Origin: Sporobacter termitidis DSM 10068
GTDB taxonomy: Bacteria; Bacillota; Clostridia; Oscillospirales; Oscillospiraceae
Assembly (NCBI RefSeq): GCF_900130065.1
Contig: NZ_FQXV01000001.1
Location: 686,800 to 750,799, forward strand
DNA: 64,000 nt
Reading direction: 5' to 3'
Below, piece after piece: positions 24,939 to 32,991 of the stretch (positions are counted from its first letter, which is position 1; the number at the start of each line of letters is the position of its first letter). The notes beneath the pieces are model-generated. The model saw only the letters and a list, made by a program, of their open reading frames with translations. It was not told the origin of the DNA and ran no database searches. A program made the translations under genes and the position numbers.

Positions 24939-25741
24939 GCTTTTATCTCACACCCCGCCTGTTCATAGTCAAAGGGCTTCAGGATCGTCGGGTTCTGCCC
25001 GCAGACGGCGCAGGAGCCGTTGCCCGGCAGCTTGATTTTGCGAAACTCCATCGTCAGGGCGTCATACGTCAGCAGCGCGCCGGTGAGCAGTTCGCCCTTG
25101 CCGACGATGTATTTGATGGCCTCCATGGCCTGCAGCGAGCCGATCACCCCGCCCATGGCGCCGATCACGCCCGCCTGGCGGCAGGTCGGCACGGCGTCCG
25201 GCGGGGGCGGCGCCTTGAAGACGCAGCGGTAGCAGGGCCCCTGCCCCGGCACATACGTCATGAGCTGGCCCCTGAACCGGATGATCCCCGCGTGGGAAAA
25301 GGGCTTTTTCGCCAGGACGCAGGCGTCGTTGATAAGGAACTTGGCGGGAAAGTTGTCCGTGCCGTCGATGACAAAATCATAGTCCCTGACGAGCTCCATG
25401 ATATTGTCTGCCGCCACAAAGGTCTGGTAGGCGCGGACCCTGACGTCGGGGTTGACGGCCTCCATCGTCTCCCTGGCCGACTGCACCTTGGCCTTGCCCA
25501 GGTCCAGCGTCGTATGGATCACCTGCCGCTGCAGGTTGGACAGGTCCACCTCGTCCGCGTCGGCAATGCCGATGGTGCCCACGCCGGCGGCGGCCAGATA
25601 AAGGGCCGCGGGCGCGCCCAGCCCCCCGGCGCCGATAATCAGGACCTTGCTTTCCAAAAGCTTTTTCTGGCCCTTGACGCCGACCTCCTTGAGGATGATG
25701 TGGCGGGAATAGCGCTCCAGCTGTTCATTACTGAAGGCCAT
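24935..25741 (-). CDS. ThiF/MoeB/HesA-family adenylyltransferase (HcyF-like)
   Basis: A 268-residue E1-like enzyme. The nucleotide-binding loop GAGGLGAPAALYLAAAGVG is near residue 34, Arg and Asn-containing DLSNLQRQVIH follows, and two Cys pairs (CYRC and CAVC) form the structural zinc site. The Cys in PTCRQAG matches the persulfide or thioester cysteine region. It should adenylate the C-terminal Gly of the small carrier protein encoded immediately upstream, ready for sulfur transfer. It overlaps the carrier gene by one base and the protease gene by four. Confidence 0.9.
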   Translation of the reverse strand: MAFSNEQLERYSRHIILKEVGVKGQKKLLESKVLIIGAGGLGAPAALYLAAAGVGTIGIADADEVDLSNLQRQVIHTTLDLGKAKVQSARETMEAVNPDVRVRAYQTFVAADNIMELVRDYDFVIDGTDNFPAKFLINDACVLAKKPFSHAGIIRFRGQLMTYVPGQGPCYRCVFKAPPPPDAVPTCRQAGVIGAMGGVIGSLQAMEAIKYIVGKGELLTGALLTYDALTMEFRKIKLPGNGSCAVCGQNPTILKPFDYEQAGCEIKA

Positions 25742-25947
25742 CAGCGTCCGCCCCCCATGAAGTACAGGAACTCGACGCTGTCCCCGTCGTGCAGCTCGGT
25801 CGTTTCAAATGTGCCGCCGGGCACAAACTCGTCGTTTAATGACACCGTGACATACAGCGGCATCTCCACGTTTTCCAGCTCGATGAGCTTTTGGACCGTC
25901 AGCGCCCCGGGATAGTCCTTCTTATTGCCCGCTACCGTTATCGTCAT
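25741..25947 (-). CDS. ThiS/MoaD-like sulfur carrier with capped C-terminus (HcyS-like)
   Basis: A 68-residue beta-grasp protein: MTITVAGNKKDYPGALTV at the N-terminus and HDGDSVEFLYFMGGGR at the C-terminus. Active carriers need a terminal Gly-Gly; here one or two residues follow it, as in HcyS, QbsE and CysO, which are matured by a JAMM protease. The thiocarboxylate form would donate sulfide, here most likely to MetY. It lies between the thioredoxin and adenylyltransferase genes with 4- and 1-base overlaps. Confidence 0.88.
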   Translation of the reverse strand: MTITVAGNKKDYPGALTVQKLIELENVEMPLYVTVSLNDEFVPGGTFETTELHDGDSVEFLYFMGGGR

Positions 25948-26273
25948 TTCGATTCCTCCAGAATTTTATCGATGATCCCGCGCAATACACCCTTGCCGTT
26001 AACTCCGGACAGGCGCGCGCGCTCCTGGCCGTTCATAAAGAAAACAAGCGTCGGCGCGGCGAGGATTTCATACTTGTCCGTCAGCGCGGTGCCGGCGGCC
26101 ACATTGACCTTTATGAGCTTCACCCTGCCGTCGTATTCCTCCTCCAGCTCCGCCAGGACGGGAGACATTCTCCTGCAGGGCACGCAGCCCTCCGAATAGA
26201 AATCCACCAGCACCGGCACGCCGCCGGCGGCGAGCGCGCTTTGAAAATTATCCGCCGTGACCTTGACCGCCAT
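25944..26273 (-). CDS. Thioredoxin-family protein with CVPC active site
   Basis: A 109-residue thioredoxin fold. The active site is CVPC in place of the usual CGPC (VDFYSEGCVPCRRMSPVLAE), and the cis-proline segment LAAPTLVFFMNG is present. No signal peptide, so it acts in the cytoplasm. Its place between tusA and the carrier gene suggests that it reduces a persulfide or disulfide during sulfur transfer; that is inference. The start overlaps the tusA stop by one base. Confidence 0.88.
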   Translation of the reverse strand: MAVKVTADNFQSALAAGGVPVLVDFYSEGCVPCRRMSPVLAELEEEYDGRVKLIKVNVAAGTALTDKYEILAAPTLVFFMNGQERARLSGVNGKGVLRGIIDKILEESK

Positions 26274-26518
26274 CAGTCCGCCGCCTTTCTCACAATCAGG
26301 TTATAGGTCCCGTCTTCGTTGTCCAGGAGCTTCAATATCTGATGCCCCTCCTCCTTGATGCTTCTGGGGACGTTTTGAACCGGCTCCCCATCGTTCATGC
26401 GGATGGACAGTATCTGCCCCTCGTCAAGCTCCTCCAGCGCCACCTTTGCCTTGACGAAGGTCACCGGGCAGACAACGTCGGTGATATCCACCGTTTCGTC
26501 TATGGTATAATCAGCCAT
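26273..26518 (-). CDS. TusA/SirA-family sulfurtransferase
   Basis: An 81-residue protein with the TusA signature: DVVCPVTFVKAKVALEEL, where the Cys-Pro carries persulfide sulfur, then DGEPVQNVPRSIKEEGH. TusA proteins pass sulfur between partners. In this operon it lies between sulfite reductase and thioredoxin genes and probably handles sulfur on its way to the carrier. It overlaps the reductase gene by 8 bases. It is not part of the originally described HcyS set. Confidence 0.88.
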   Translation of the reverse strand: MADYTIDETVDITDVVCPVTFVKAKVALEELDEGQILSIRMNDGEPVQNVPRSIKEEGHQILKLLDNEDGTYNLIVRKAAD

Positions 26519-27383
26519 GGTACGCCTCCTGTATGGCGGCTTTGAACGTGTCCCAGCCCGCCCTGTCGATGGCCACCCGGAAGCGCTCGCTGGGCTTGGC
26601 GTGCTCGTCGAAAAACCTCAGCGCCGCGTCCGCCACGCGGAACAGTGTCCCCTTGTCCCGGATGATGGGCACCACCTGCTCGCCCTTGGCGATCAAATTC
26701 CCGAAGGTGCCGCCGAAGGAGAGGATATAGCCCGGCGTGCCCTTCCACGCGTCGAAGGGGCAGGACTTCACGCAGCGGCCGCAGTTTGTGCACTTGCTCT
26801 CGCTCAGCTCCAGCTTGCCGTCCGAGGCGGTGAGCGCGCCTTCGCGGCAGGCCTTGACGCAGACGCCGCAGAGCGTGCAGGCGCTCTCGTCCCATTCGAT
26901 GGTATAGCCGCCCTTGATGCCCACGTCGTTTTCCTCGGCCTTCAGGCAGTTGTTCATGCAGCCGGTCACGCCGAATTTGAATTTATGGGGCAGCTCGCGG
27001 CCGAAATACCTGTCGGAGATCTCCACGGCCAGATTATATGTATCGATGCAGCCGGAGGGGCAGATGGCGCTGCCCTGGCAGGCCGTCACCGTCCGCACCC
27101 GGGGGCCGCAGACGCCGGTGGACACGCCGCCCGCCAGCAGCTCCTCTTTCACCTTTTCCACGTCGTCCAGCTTGATGAACGGGATCTCCACGCCCTGGCG
27201 GGAGGTGAGATGCACGTGCCCGTCGCCGTATTTCTTGCTCATTTCCGCAATGGTCGCCAGCTGCGCCGCCGTCAGGTTGCCGCCCACCACCTTCAGCCGC
27301 AGGGAAAAGTTATTTTTCTGCACCTGGCGCATGAACCCGCCGTTCTTCAGCGCCTTGTAATCTACACTCGCCAATTCAATCAC
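26511..27383 (-). CDS. Siroheme sulfite/nitrite reductase with ferredoxin domain
   Basis: A 290-residue protein. The N-terminal nitrite/sulfite reductase ferredoxin-like half domain covers residues 15-70. The siroheme-[4Fe-4S] ligands are C-x5-C (CQGSAIC) and C-x3-C (CMNNC) around 105-150. Two [4Fe-4S] ferredoxin motifs, CTLCGVCVKAC and CTNCGRCVKSC, follow near 170-210. This is the short assimilatory type found in anaerobes, reducing sulfite to sulfide. The start is GTG 27383, overlapping the metY stop by 8 bases. Sulfide made here would feed the carrier/MetY route. Confidence 0.85.
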   Translation of the reverse strand: MIELASVDYKALKNGGFMRQVQKNNFSLRLKVVGGNLTAAQLATIAEMSKKYGDGHVHLTSRQGVEIPFIKLDDVEKVKEELLAGGVSTGVCGPRVRTVTACQGSAICPSGCIDTYNLAVEISDRYFGRELPHKFKFGVTGCMNNCLKAEENDVGIKGGYTIEWDESACTLCGVCVKACREGALTASDGKLELSESKCTNCGRCVKSCPFDAWKGTPGYILSFGGTFGNLIAKGEQVVPIIRDKGTLFRVADAALRFFDEHAKPSERFRVAIDRAGWDTFKAAIQEAYHG

Positions 27384-28620
27384 CCTTTTTCATTTTTTGT
27401 ATGGCCTGCGCGAAGTCCTCTTTCAGGTCCTCGATATCCTCCAGGCCGATGCTGATGCGGATCAGGTCGTCATAAACGCCGGCGCTCTGCTTCTGTTCGC
27501 CGGTGGAGTGCGCGTAGATCGTGGACGCCGGATGGATCACCAGTGTCCGGACGTCGCCGATATTCGTGGCGATATGCGCGTACTTCAGGCCGTTTATCAG
27601 CGCGAAAGCCTTTTCCTTGGAGCCCGCCCGGACGGTCAGGATCGCGCCGCCCATGCCGTTTTGCATCTGGCTTTCAACGAGCGGCTTATAAGGGCTTTCT
27701 TCAAGCCCGGGATAATTCACATTGTCGAGTGCCCCGGTTTCCGACAGGAATTCCGCCAGGGCCAGCGCGTTTGCGCAGAGCCGCTCCATGCGGATGCCCA
27801 TGGTTTCGAGCCCGATGCAGTTGAGGTAGGCGTTCTGCGGCGCGAGGCACGGCCCGAAATTCCGCCAGATATCCTGCCTGAGCCGCGCGGTGTAGGCCAG
27901 CTTGCCCATGGGCCTGTATTTTGCCAGCGCCGGGAATTTTTTAAAGTCCCAGTCAAATCTCCCGCCGTCCACGATCACGCCGCTGATGGCGTCGCCGCTG
28001 CCGTTGATGTACTTGGAGGAGGAATGCACGACGATGCTCGCGCCGTGCGCCAGCGGGTTGACGAGCGCCGGCGTGGCGGAGGTGCTGTCGATGATGAGCG
28101 GGATTTTGTATTTTTCCGCCACCGCCGCGATCTGACGGATATCGACCACATCCAGCCGCGGGTTGCCGATCAGCTCGGCAAATATGACCTTTGTCCGCGG
28201 CGTGACGCTTTGCTCTATCTCTTCGGCCGTCACATTCCTCACAAACCGCGTGCCGATGCCAAAGGACTTTAAATCCTCCAGCAGATCCAAGGTCCCGCCA
28301 AACAGGCCGCTGCCGGAGACGACCTCGTCCCCGCTCTGCAGAATATTCAAAAGCGCCATGGCGATCGCCGCCATCCCGGAGGCGCAGGACACCGCATCCG
28401 CGCCGCCCTCTATGTACGCAAGCCTCTTTTCAAAGGCGGCCACCGTCGGGTTGGATATTCTCGTATAGGCAAAGCCCGGCGCCTTATTGCCGAAGACCTT
28501 TTCCAGCTTTTCGGCGGATTCGTGGGCAAAGGCCGAGGCCTGGTACACCGGCGGCAGCGTGGAGCCGGTGGGATCAAAAGCGTTCTGCACGCCGTGCAGA
28601 AGCGCGGTGTTGAGCTTCAT
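27376..28620 (-). CDS. metY: O-acetylhomoserine aminocarboxypropyltransferase (MetY type)
   Basis: A 414-residue PLP enzyme of the Cys/Met metabolism family. YTRISNPTVAAFEKRLAYIE, the GMAAIAMALLNI block and the PLP-lysine motif VVHSSSKYINGSGDAISGV are clear. It replaces the acetyl group of O-acetylhomoserine with sulfur to make homocysteine. Being first in an operon with sulfite reductase, sulfur carrier, E1-like enzyme and JAMM protease, it probably accepts sulfur from the thiocarboxylated carrier. GGAGG lies six bases before the ATG. Confidence 0.9.
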   Translation of the reverse strand: MKLNTALLHGVQNAFDPTGSTLPPVYQASAFAHESAEKLEKVFGNKAPGFAYTRISNPTVAAFEKRLAYIEGGADAVSCASGMAAIAMALLNILQSGDEVVSGSGLFGGTLDLLEDLKSFGIGTRFVRNVTAEEIEQSVTPRTKVIFAELIGNPRLDVVDIRQIAAVAEKYKIPLIIDSTSATPALVNPLAHGASIVVHSSSKYINGSGDAISGVIVDGGRFDWDFKKFPALAKYRPMGKLAYTARLRQDIWRNFGPCLAPQNAYLNCIGLETMGIRMERLCANALALAEFLSETGALDNVNYPGLEESPYKPLVESQMQNGMGGAILTVRAGSKEKAFALINGLKYAHIATNIGDVRTLVIHPASTIYAHSTGEQKQSAGVYDDLIRISIGLEDIEDLKEDFAQAIQKMKKGD

Positions 28621-28664
28621 GACTGTCCTCCAATTGGAATACGTCTTTTGACTGCGGTCCCACG

Positions 28665-28712
28665 TTAAAAAGCGCAGACGTCATCGGACACAAACTGAAC
28701 GATAACCGACAT
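28665..28712 (-). CDS. 15-codon small ORF upstream of metY (possible leader peptide)
   Basis: Encodes MSVIVQFVSDDVCAF followed by TAA. An AGGAG motif lies 8 bases before the ATG, and the stop lies 44 bases before metY. A single Cys codon occurs close to its end. Cys-containing leader peptides regulate sulfur genes in some actinobacteria; a similar role here is only a suggestion. No clear attenuator hairpin follows. Confidence 0.35.
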   Translation of the reverse strand: MSVIVQFVSDDVCAF

Positions 28713-28724
28713 TGCTTCAGCTCC

Positions 28725-30782
28725 TTACAGCGCATCGGACAAAATCTGATAGATCGGCGCGCCCTCGCACTGGGCCGGTATCCTGGTGCCGAGCAGAACG
28801 GCCGCGGTGGGCGTCACGTCCACCTGCCGGATGACGCGCTCCGTGGTGAAGCCGGGCTTTATCCCCTGCCCCGCCGCGATAAATACCGGCGACACCGAGG
28901 TGTTGTAGTATCCCTCCGCCGTGGTCAGCCCGTCGCCGTGCAGGCGGTTGAAGCCCTCGTCAACCGTGAAGAAAATATCGCCGCATTCCGGGCCGCTGAC
29001 GCCGAGCAGGACGGCGTCCTTATTCCTCAGGGCAATGCCGACGACGCGCTTGCCGGTGCGGTCGTCCCTGTAGTTATACAGGTCCGAGATGAGCTGCTCC
29101 TCCAGGGCGTATTTGTCTTTTGGGTCGACAATGCCTTGCTTATCCCGGCCTTTTAGGTTTAAATAGATATAGTTGCTGCGTATCTGGACGGCCCGGGTTT
29201 TATCCCAGTCGATCTCGCTGAGCGAATTCCCGGACGCGTCCTTTTTGAGCACGGTGTAGCCCAGCTCCTCCATGACCTTGATGTTGGCGCCGGCGTACTC
29301 GCCCAGGATCGGCGGCACGTTCTCGCCCACAAGCAGCCCGTGGTCGGACACGATCAAAATCGTGTACTCCTCGTCCAGATAGCGCAGGAAGCGGCCGAGA
29401 TACCGGTCCGTCTGCTCGTAAAAGCGGTCGATGAGCGCCTGATAAACCTTTTCGTCCGTGTGGTTCCATGGCTCCAGCGTTTTGCCCAGATGCCAGATCT
29501 GATGGCCGGCGCAGTCCACGTTGTGCAGATGGCTGAAAACGACGTCGTAGCCGCCGCGGTCCAGCAGGTATTCCAGGCAGTCGGCCTGCCACTTGCAGTA
29601 GATATCCCAGGACGGCTCGAACACCTGCTCCACCAGCTCCGAATCCTCGCCGCCGATGAGGCTGACGGGCGGGATGGGCCCGACGTTCTCCGTAATCTTT
29701 CCGTGCAGGGACACCGGGTGCCAGAGCATGTTATTTGTCGTATCCAGCGCGTTGCTGATCCACAGGCGCAGCGATGTGCCATCCGGGCTCAGCTCCAGGA
29801 GCTTATACGACCTGCAGCACGGCTTCGTCGCGCCCTTTTTCGTGGCGCTGTCGATGATGCCGGAAACCATTTTGCCGTTTTCCAGCACCGCGAACGGCTC
29901 CTTGTCCGCCTTGGCGCGGTAAAGGGAGACAGAATCGTAAACGCCGTCCCTGTTTTTCGTGATGAGGCCGTACCGGTTTTCCTTGCCGTTTGAAATGAGG
30001 AGCGTGAATTCCAGCGCGCCGTCCGGCGACCCGGCCCAATCCCGCGCCGGCGCGATGGGCGAAAAGACCATGTCGTAGGCCACCTTTGCGCCGATCATCA
30101 TCTCCGTGTCGTCCAGGGTATTGACGTAGGTTCTGATCTCGCCGCCCTTGCGCGCCTCGTCCCCCCACCAGAGCTCCATCATCTCGTCGGCGTCGTCGTC
30201 CCCGCCGGACGACAGGACCTCGCCGATATCGGTAATGTTGCAGCCCACGCCGGCGGCCTTTTGCGTGTGCGGGATAAAGCGCAGCTTTTCCGTATCGCTC
30301 GAGGCGTAAACGATCTTCTCCCAGTCCATCTGCGCCACGCCCATGTTCACGGAGCCGGGCTGCGTCCCGTCCACCACGTGCAGCTGCGGGCTTTTGGAGG
30401 TCGGCGGCCAGGACGAGCCGGGCCAGTGCCACACCATCGTCTTCAGGCCGGCTTCCGCCGTCACGTTCCACAGCTGCTCCGCTTTGCAGTTTCGGGAGTC
30501 CATATTGTACACGACGGCGTCCAGGCTCTCGGGGGACTGGCGCCAGTAGCAGGTGATGCCGTGGGTCCCCGGGTAGGCGCCCGTGGCCAGCGTCGTCCAG
30601 CAGGGCGGCGTGATGGTGGGATGCGCCCCCAGCATATTGAGCTCTTTTCTCGCGGCGCCGCGCTCAATATAGTTTTTGATATGGGGCAGCCGGCCGGCAT
30701 CAACCAGCCTTTTGGTCGTCGCCGGGTCCATCCCGTCCACGCCCAGGATAATCAGTTTTTTTGTCCGCGCATCTCTGTTCAT
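28725..30782 (-). CDS. Alkaline-phosphatase-superfamily phosphodiesterase/esterase
   Basis: About 685 residues of the type I phosphodiesterase/nucleotide pyrophosphatase branch. Metal and nucleophile positions are visible: ILGVDGMDP near the start, the Thr in TPPCWTTLATGAYPGTHGI, HNVDCAGHQIWH and LIVSDHGL. No signal peptide, so it is probably cytoplasmic. The superfamily hydrolyses phosphate, sulfate or phosphonate esters. Its place between the MetY operon and a Tau/Ssu-like importer makes an organosulfur substrate attractive, but unproven. ATG 30782 is chosen for GGAGG five bases upstream; the frame stays open 13 codons further. Confidence 0.8.
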   Translation of the reverse strand: MNRDARTKKLIILGVDGMDPATTKRLVDAGRLPHIKNYIERGAARKELNMLGAHPTITPPCWTTLATGAYPGTHGITCYWRQSPESLDAVVYNMDSRNCKAEQLWNVTAEAGLKTMVWHWPGSSWPPTSKSPQLHVVDGTQPGSVNMGVAQMDWEKIVYASSDTEKLRFIPHTQKAAGVGCNITDIGEVLSSGGDDDADEMMELWWGDEARKGGEIRTYVNTLDDTEMMIGAKVAYDMVFSPIAPARDWAGSPDGALEFTLLISNGKENRYGLITKNRDGVYDSVSLYRAKADKEPFAVLENGKMVSGIIDSATKKGATKPCCRSYKLLELSPDGTSLRLWISNALDTTNNMLWHPVSLHGKITENVGPIPPVSLIGGEDSELVEQVFEPSWDIYCKWQADCLEYLLDRGGYDVVFSHLHNVDCAGHQIWHLGKTLEPWNHTDEKVYQALIDRFYEQTDRYLGRFLRYLDEEYTILIVSDHGLLVGENVPPILGEYAGANIKVMEELGYTVLKKDASGNSLSEIDWDKTRAVQIRSNYIYLNLKGRDKQGIVDPKDKYALEEQLISDLYNYRDDRTGKRVVGIALRNKDAVLLGVSGPECGDIFFTVDEGFNRLHGDGLTTAEGYYNTSVSPVFIAAGQGIKPGFTTERVIRQVDVTPTAAVLLGTRIPAQCEGAPIYQILSDAL

Positions 30783-30962
30783 TTGAACCTCCATTTTCAG
30801 ACGTACAATGCTCAGCTTCAACCTCAGGTATCGTTCGCCATAACATACTATACATATCTACATACTATAATAGCCGATTGCCCGGCGCCTGGACAGCGTC
30901 AAATAAGCATACGGGATATCGAAAACCACGATAACGTCGCCCGAAACACCGCCGGAAAGCTG

Positions 30963-31013
30963 TTGACGAACGGCCAGGATGCAGGTATAGTATTCATATT
31001 AAACATATATGAT
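30963..31013 (+). promoter_or_regulatory. LysR promoter and putative LysR-binding motif
   Basis: TTGACG (30963-30968), a 17-base spacer and TATAGT (30986-30991) form the promoter. Overlapping and following it is ATTCATATTAAACATATATG, which resembles the dyad upstream of the ABC importer at 32960-32982 in 15 of its first 17 positions. Confidence 0.6.
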
Positions 31014-31035
31014 TTATAATCCAGGAGGATTCGCC

Positions 31036-31959
31036 ATGAAATTCGAGCAGCTGTATTTTTTCAAGGAGGCGGTGAAATATAATTCCATTTCCATTGCCGC
31101 CGAAAAAAATTACATGTCCCAATCCTCCGTCAGCTACGCGATCATCAATCTGGAAAAGGAGCTGGGCACCGAGCTGCTCAAGCGCACCAACGCCGGCGTC
31201 ACGCCCACGCAGACGGGCGAGCTGGTCCTGCAGAAAACAGAGGATATTTTCAAAGCGGTCGACGAGATCGTTGAAATGACAAAGGAGCAGCGGGACGCCG
31301 GCGAGGTCAAGATCACCAGCATCCCCTGCATCTGCGACTGGATCATTCCCAAGGCGCTGCAGCGCCTGAAGGAACGGTCGGCGGACATCATGCTGTCCAT
31401 CACCACGGCGGAAAGCAGCCAGGTGGCCCACGACGTGTCGTCCGGGATCTCGGAAATCGGCATCCTGATCAACTACGGGGAGCTGGAGCGCAACACGGAC
31501 CTCAGATACACGCCGCTGTTCCGCGACGAATATATGCTTTACGTGGGCAAAAGCTCCCCCTACTGGGAAAAGGACAGCATCGCCTACGGGGAACTGGCAA
31601 ACGCGCCGTACATCGCCTACCGCGACGAATTCAAAAAGTATAACGGCGGCCTGACAAACATGATCGGACCCGACAGGCCCCCGAACATCATCTTCCGGAC
31701 GGATAACCTGGACTCCATCAAAAGCATGATCACCCACAATGATTACGTCGCGTTTTTCCCGAGATACATGTCCGAAAACGACGTTTACGTCCAGAGCGGC
31801 CTGATAAAACGGCTGCCCATCTCCAACAAGAGTCTGGCGTTCGAGGTCGGCTACGTGGAAAGCGTGAAATACAAGCCGAACAAGATCGACAGGATCGTGC
31901 TGAATGTGATCAAGGAAACGGTCAAGAAGATCAAAAACATCAGTCAGGCGGAGGAATAG
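31036..31959 (+). CDS. LysR-family transcriptional regulator of the sulfur island
   Basis: About 307 residues. The winged helix (FEQLYFFKEAVKYNSISIAA, SQSSVSYAIINLEKELG) is N-terminal, with a CysB/CysL-like effector domain following. The start is ATG 31036 behind AGGAGG; an in-frame ATG at 31009 lacks a site. It is divergent from the phosphodiesterase-metY operon and first in line with the DMT transporter and ABC importer, so it probably controls both directions according to sulfur supply. The effector is unknown. Confidence 0.88.
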   Translation: MKFEQLYFFKEAVKYNSISIAAEKNYMSQSSVSYAIINLEKELGTELLKRTNAGVTPTQTGELVLQKTEDIFKAVDEIVEMTKEQRDAGEVKITSIPCICDWIIPKALQRLKERSADIMLSITTAESSQVAHDVSSGISEIGILINYGELERNTDLRYTPLFRDEYMLYVGKSSPYWEKDSIAYGELANAPYIAYRDEFKKYNGGLTNMIGPDRPPNIIFRTDNLDSIKSMITHNDYVAFFPRYMSENDVYVQSGLIKRLPISNKSLAFEVGYVESVKYKPNKIDRIVLNVIKETVKKIKNISQAEE

Positions 31960-31961
31960 CG

Positions 31962-32894
31962 TTGTTCTATGGCTTAGGGTCGGGCTTCCTGTGGGCGGCG
32001 CAGACCGTCCTGCTCTCCGTCGTGCTGGGGGCCGGGATTTTTACACAATCGGCGCAGGCGATTTATCTGGCGCCTTTCGTCGGGGCTTTTCTGAACGACG
32101 CCGTATCGGGCGTCTGGCTGCTTTTGTTCAGGAAGTCGAGCAGGCGGTTTCGGGGCAACAGCGTTCTTCACGCGCTCCGGACCGGGCCCGGAAAGTGGCT
32201 GCTTCTCAGCGGGCTGTTCGGCGGGCCGCTGGGCATGAGCGCCTATGTCCTGTCGCTGAGCTATGTGGGCCCGGCGGATACCGCCGTCATCTCCGCCCTG
32301 TATCCGGTGCTGGGCTCGATATTCGCCCGTTTATTCCTGAAGGAGGACCTCACCCGAAAGCAGCTGGCCGGCATCCTTCTGAGCGCCGCGGGGGTGATCG
32401 GCATGGTGGGCCTGCCGCGGGGCGGCGGCCACCCCGTCTATTACGTTTTTTCACTTGCCTGCGCGCTGTTCTGGGGCCTGGAGGCGGTTGTCTCGTCCCA
32501 CGCCATGAAGCAGGGAAACGTGCCGTTTGAAACGGCCCTGCAAATCCGGCAGTGGACGTCGGTTTTATGCTACGCCGCGCTTTTTCTTCCCCTGCTGCGC
32601 GCCTGGGGCTTTACCGGGCAGGTCCTGACCGACAGGGTCCTCCTGCTTTTCGTCCTCACGGCGCTCCTGGAGACGGGCTCCTACCTCCTCTACTATAAGT
32701 CCATCAGCGTGACGGGCGCGCCAAAGGCGATGTCCCTGAACATTACATACATCATCTGGTCCATTTTCCTCAGTATCCTGATATTCAAAAAATTGCCCAC
32801 GGCGTTTGAGGCCGTGAGCATCGGGGTCCTGCTCGCCGGTGTTTTAATGGTCGTCAAGTTCGGGCGGAAAAAGCCGCCGCCCGGAGCTTTATGA
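31962..32894 (+). CDS. DMT-superfamily EamA transporter
   Basis: A 310-residue membrane protein with about ten helices and two EamA repeats (first ending near LLSAAGVIGMVGLPRG, second near YIIWSIFLSILIF). EamA proteins export amino acids or metabolites such as O-acetylserine and cysteine in some bacteria; the substrate here is unknown. The start is TTG 31962, seven bases after GGAGG and two bases after the LysR stop, so it is translationally coupled to the regulator. Confidence 0.82.
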   Translation: MFYGLGSGFLWAAQTVLLSVVLGAGIFTQSAQAIYLAPFVGAFLNDAVSGVWLLLFRKSSRRFRGNSVLHALRTGPGKWLLLSGLFGGPLGMSAYVLSLSYVGPADTAVISALYPVLGSIFARLFLKEDLTRKQLAGILLSAAGVIGMVGLPRGGGHPVYYVFSLACALFWGLEAVVSSHAMKQGNVPFETALQIRQWTSVLCYAALFLPLLRAWGFTGQVLTDRVLLLFVLTALLETGSYLLYYKSISVTGAPKAMSLNITYIIWSIFLSILIFKKLPTAFEAVSIGVLLAGVLMVVKFGRKKPPPGAL

Positions 32895-32959
32895 AAATAT
32901 TGAATACCCCATATGCAGCGAAAGGGTATTCCATTCGGCACGGTTTTGAGTTAAAGTAA

Positions 32960-32982
32960 AATACATATAAAACATATGTATT
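32960..32982. promoter_or_regulatory. Dyad operator before the Tau/Ssu-like ABC importer
   Basis: Perfect 9-base arms AATACATAT and ATATGTATT flank AAAAC. The core resembles the motif at the LysR promoter (30991-31013), so it is a likely LysR site. Confidence 0.55.
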
Positions 32983-32991
32983 TACTATGAA

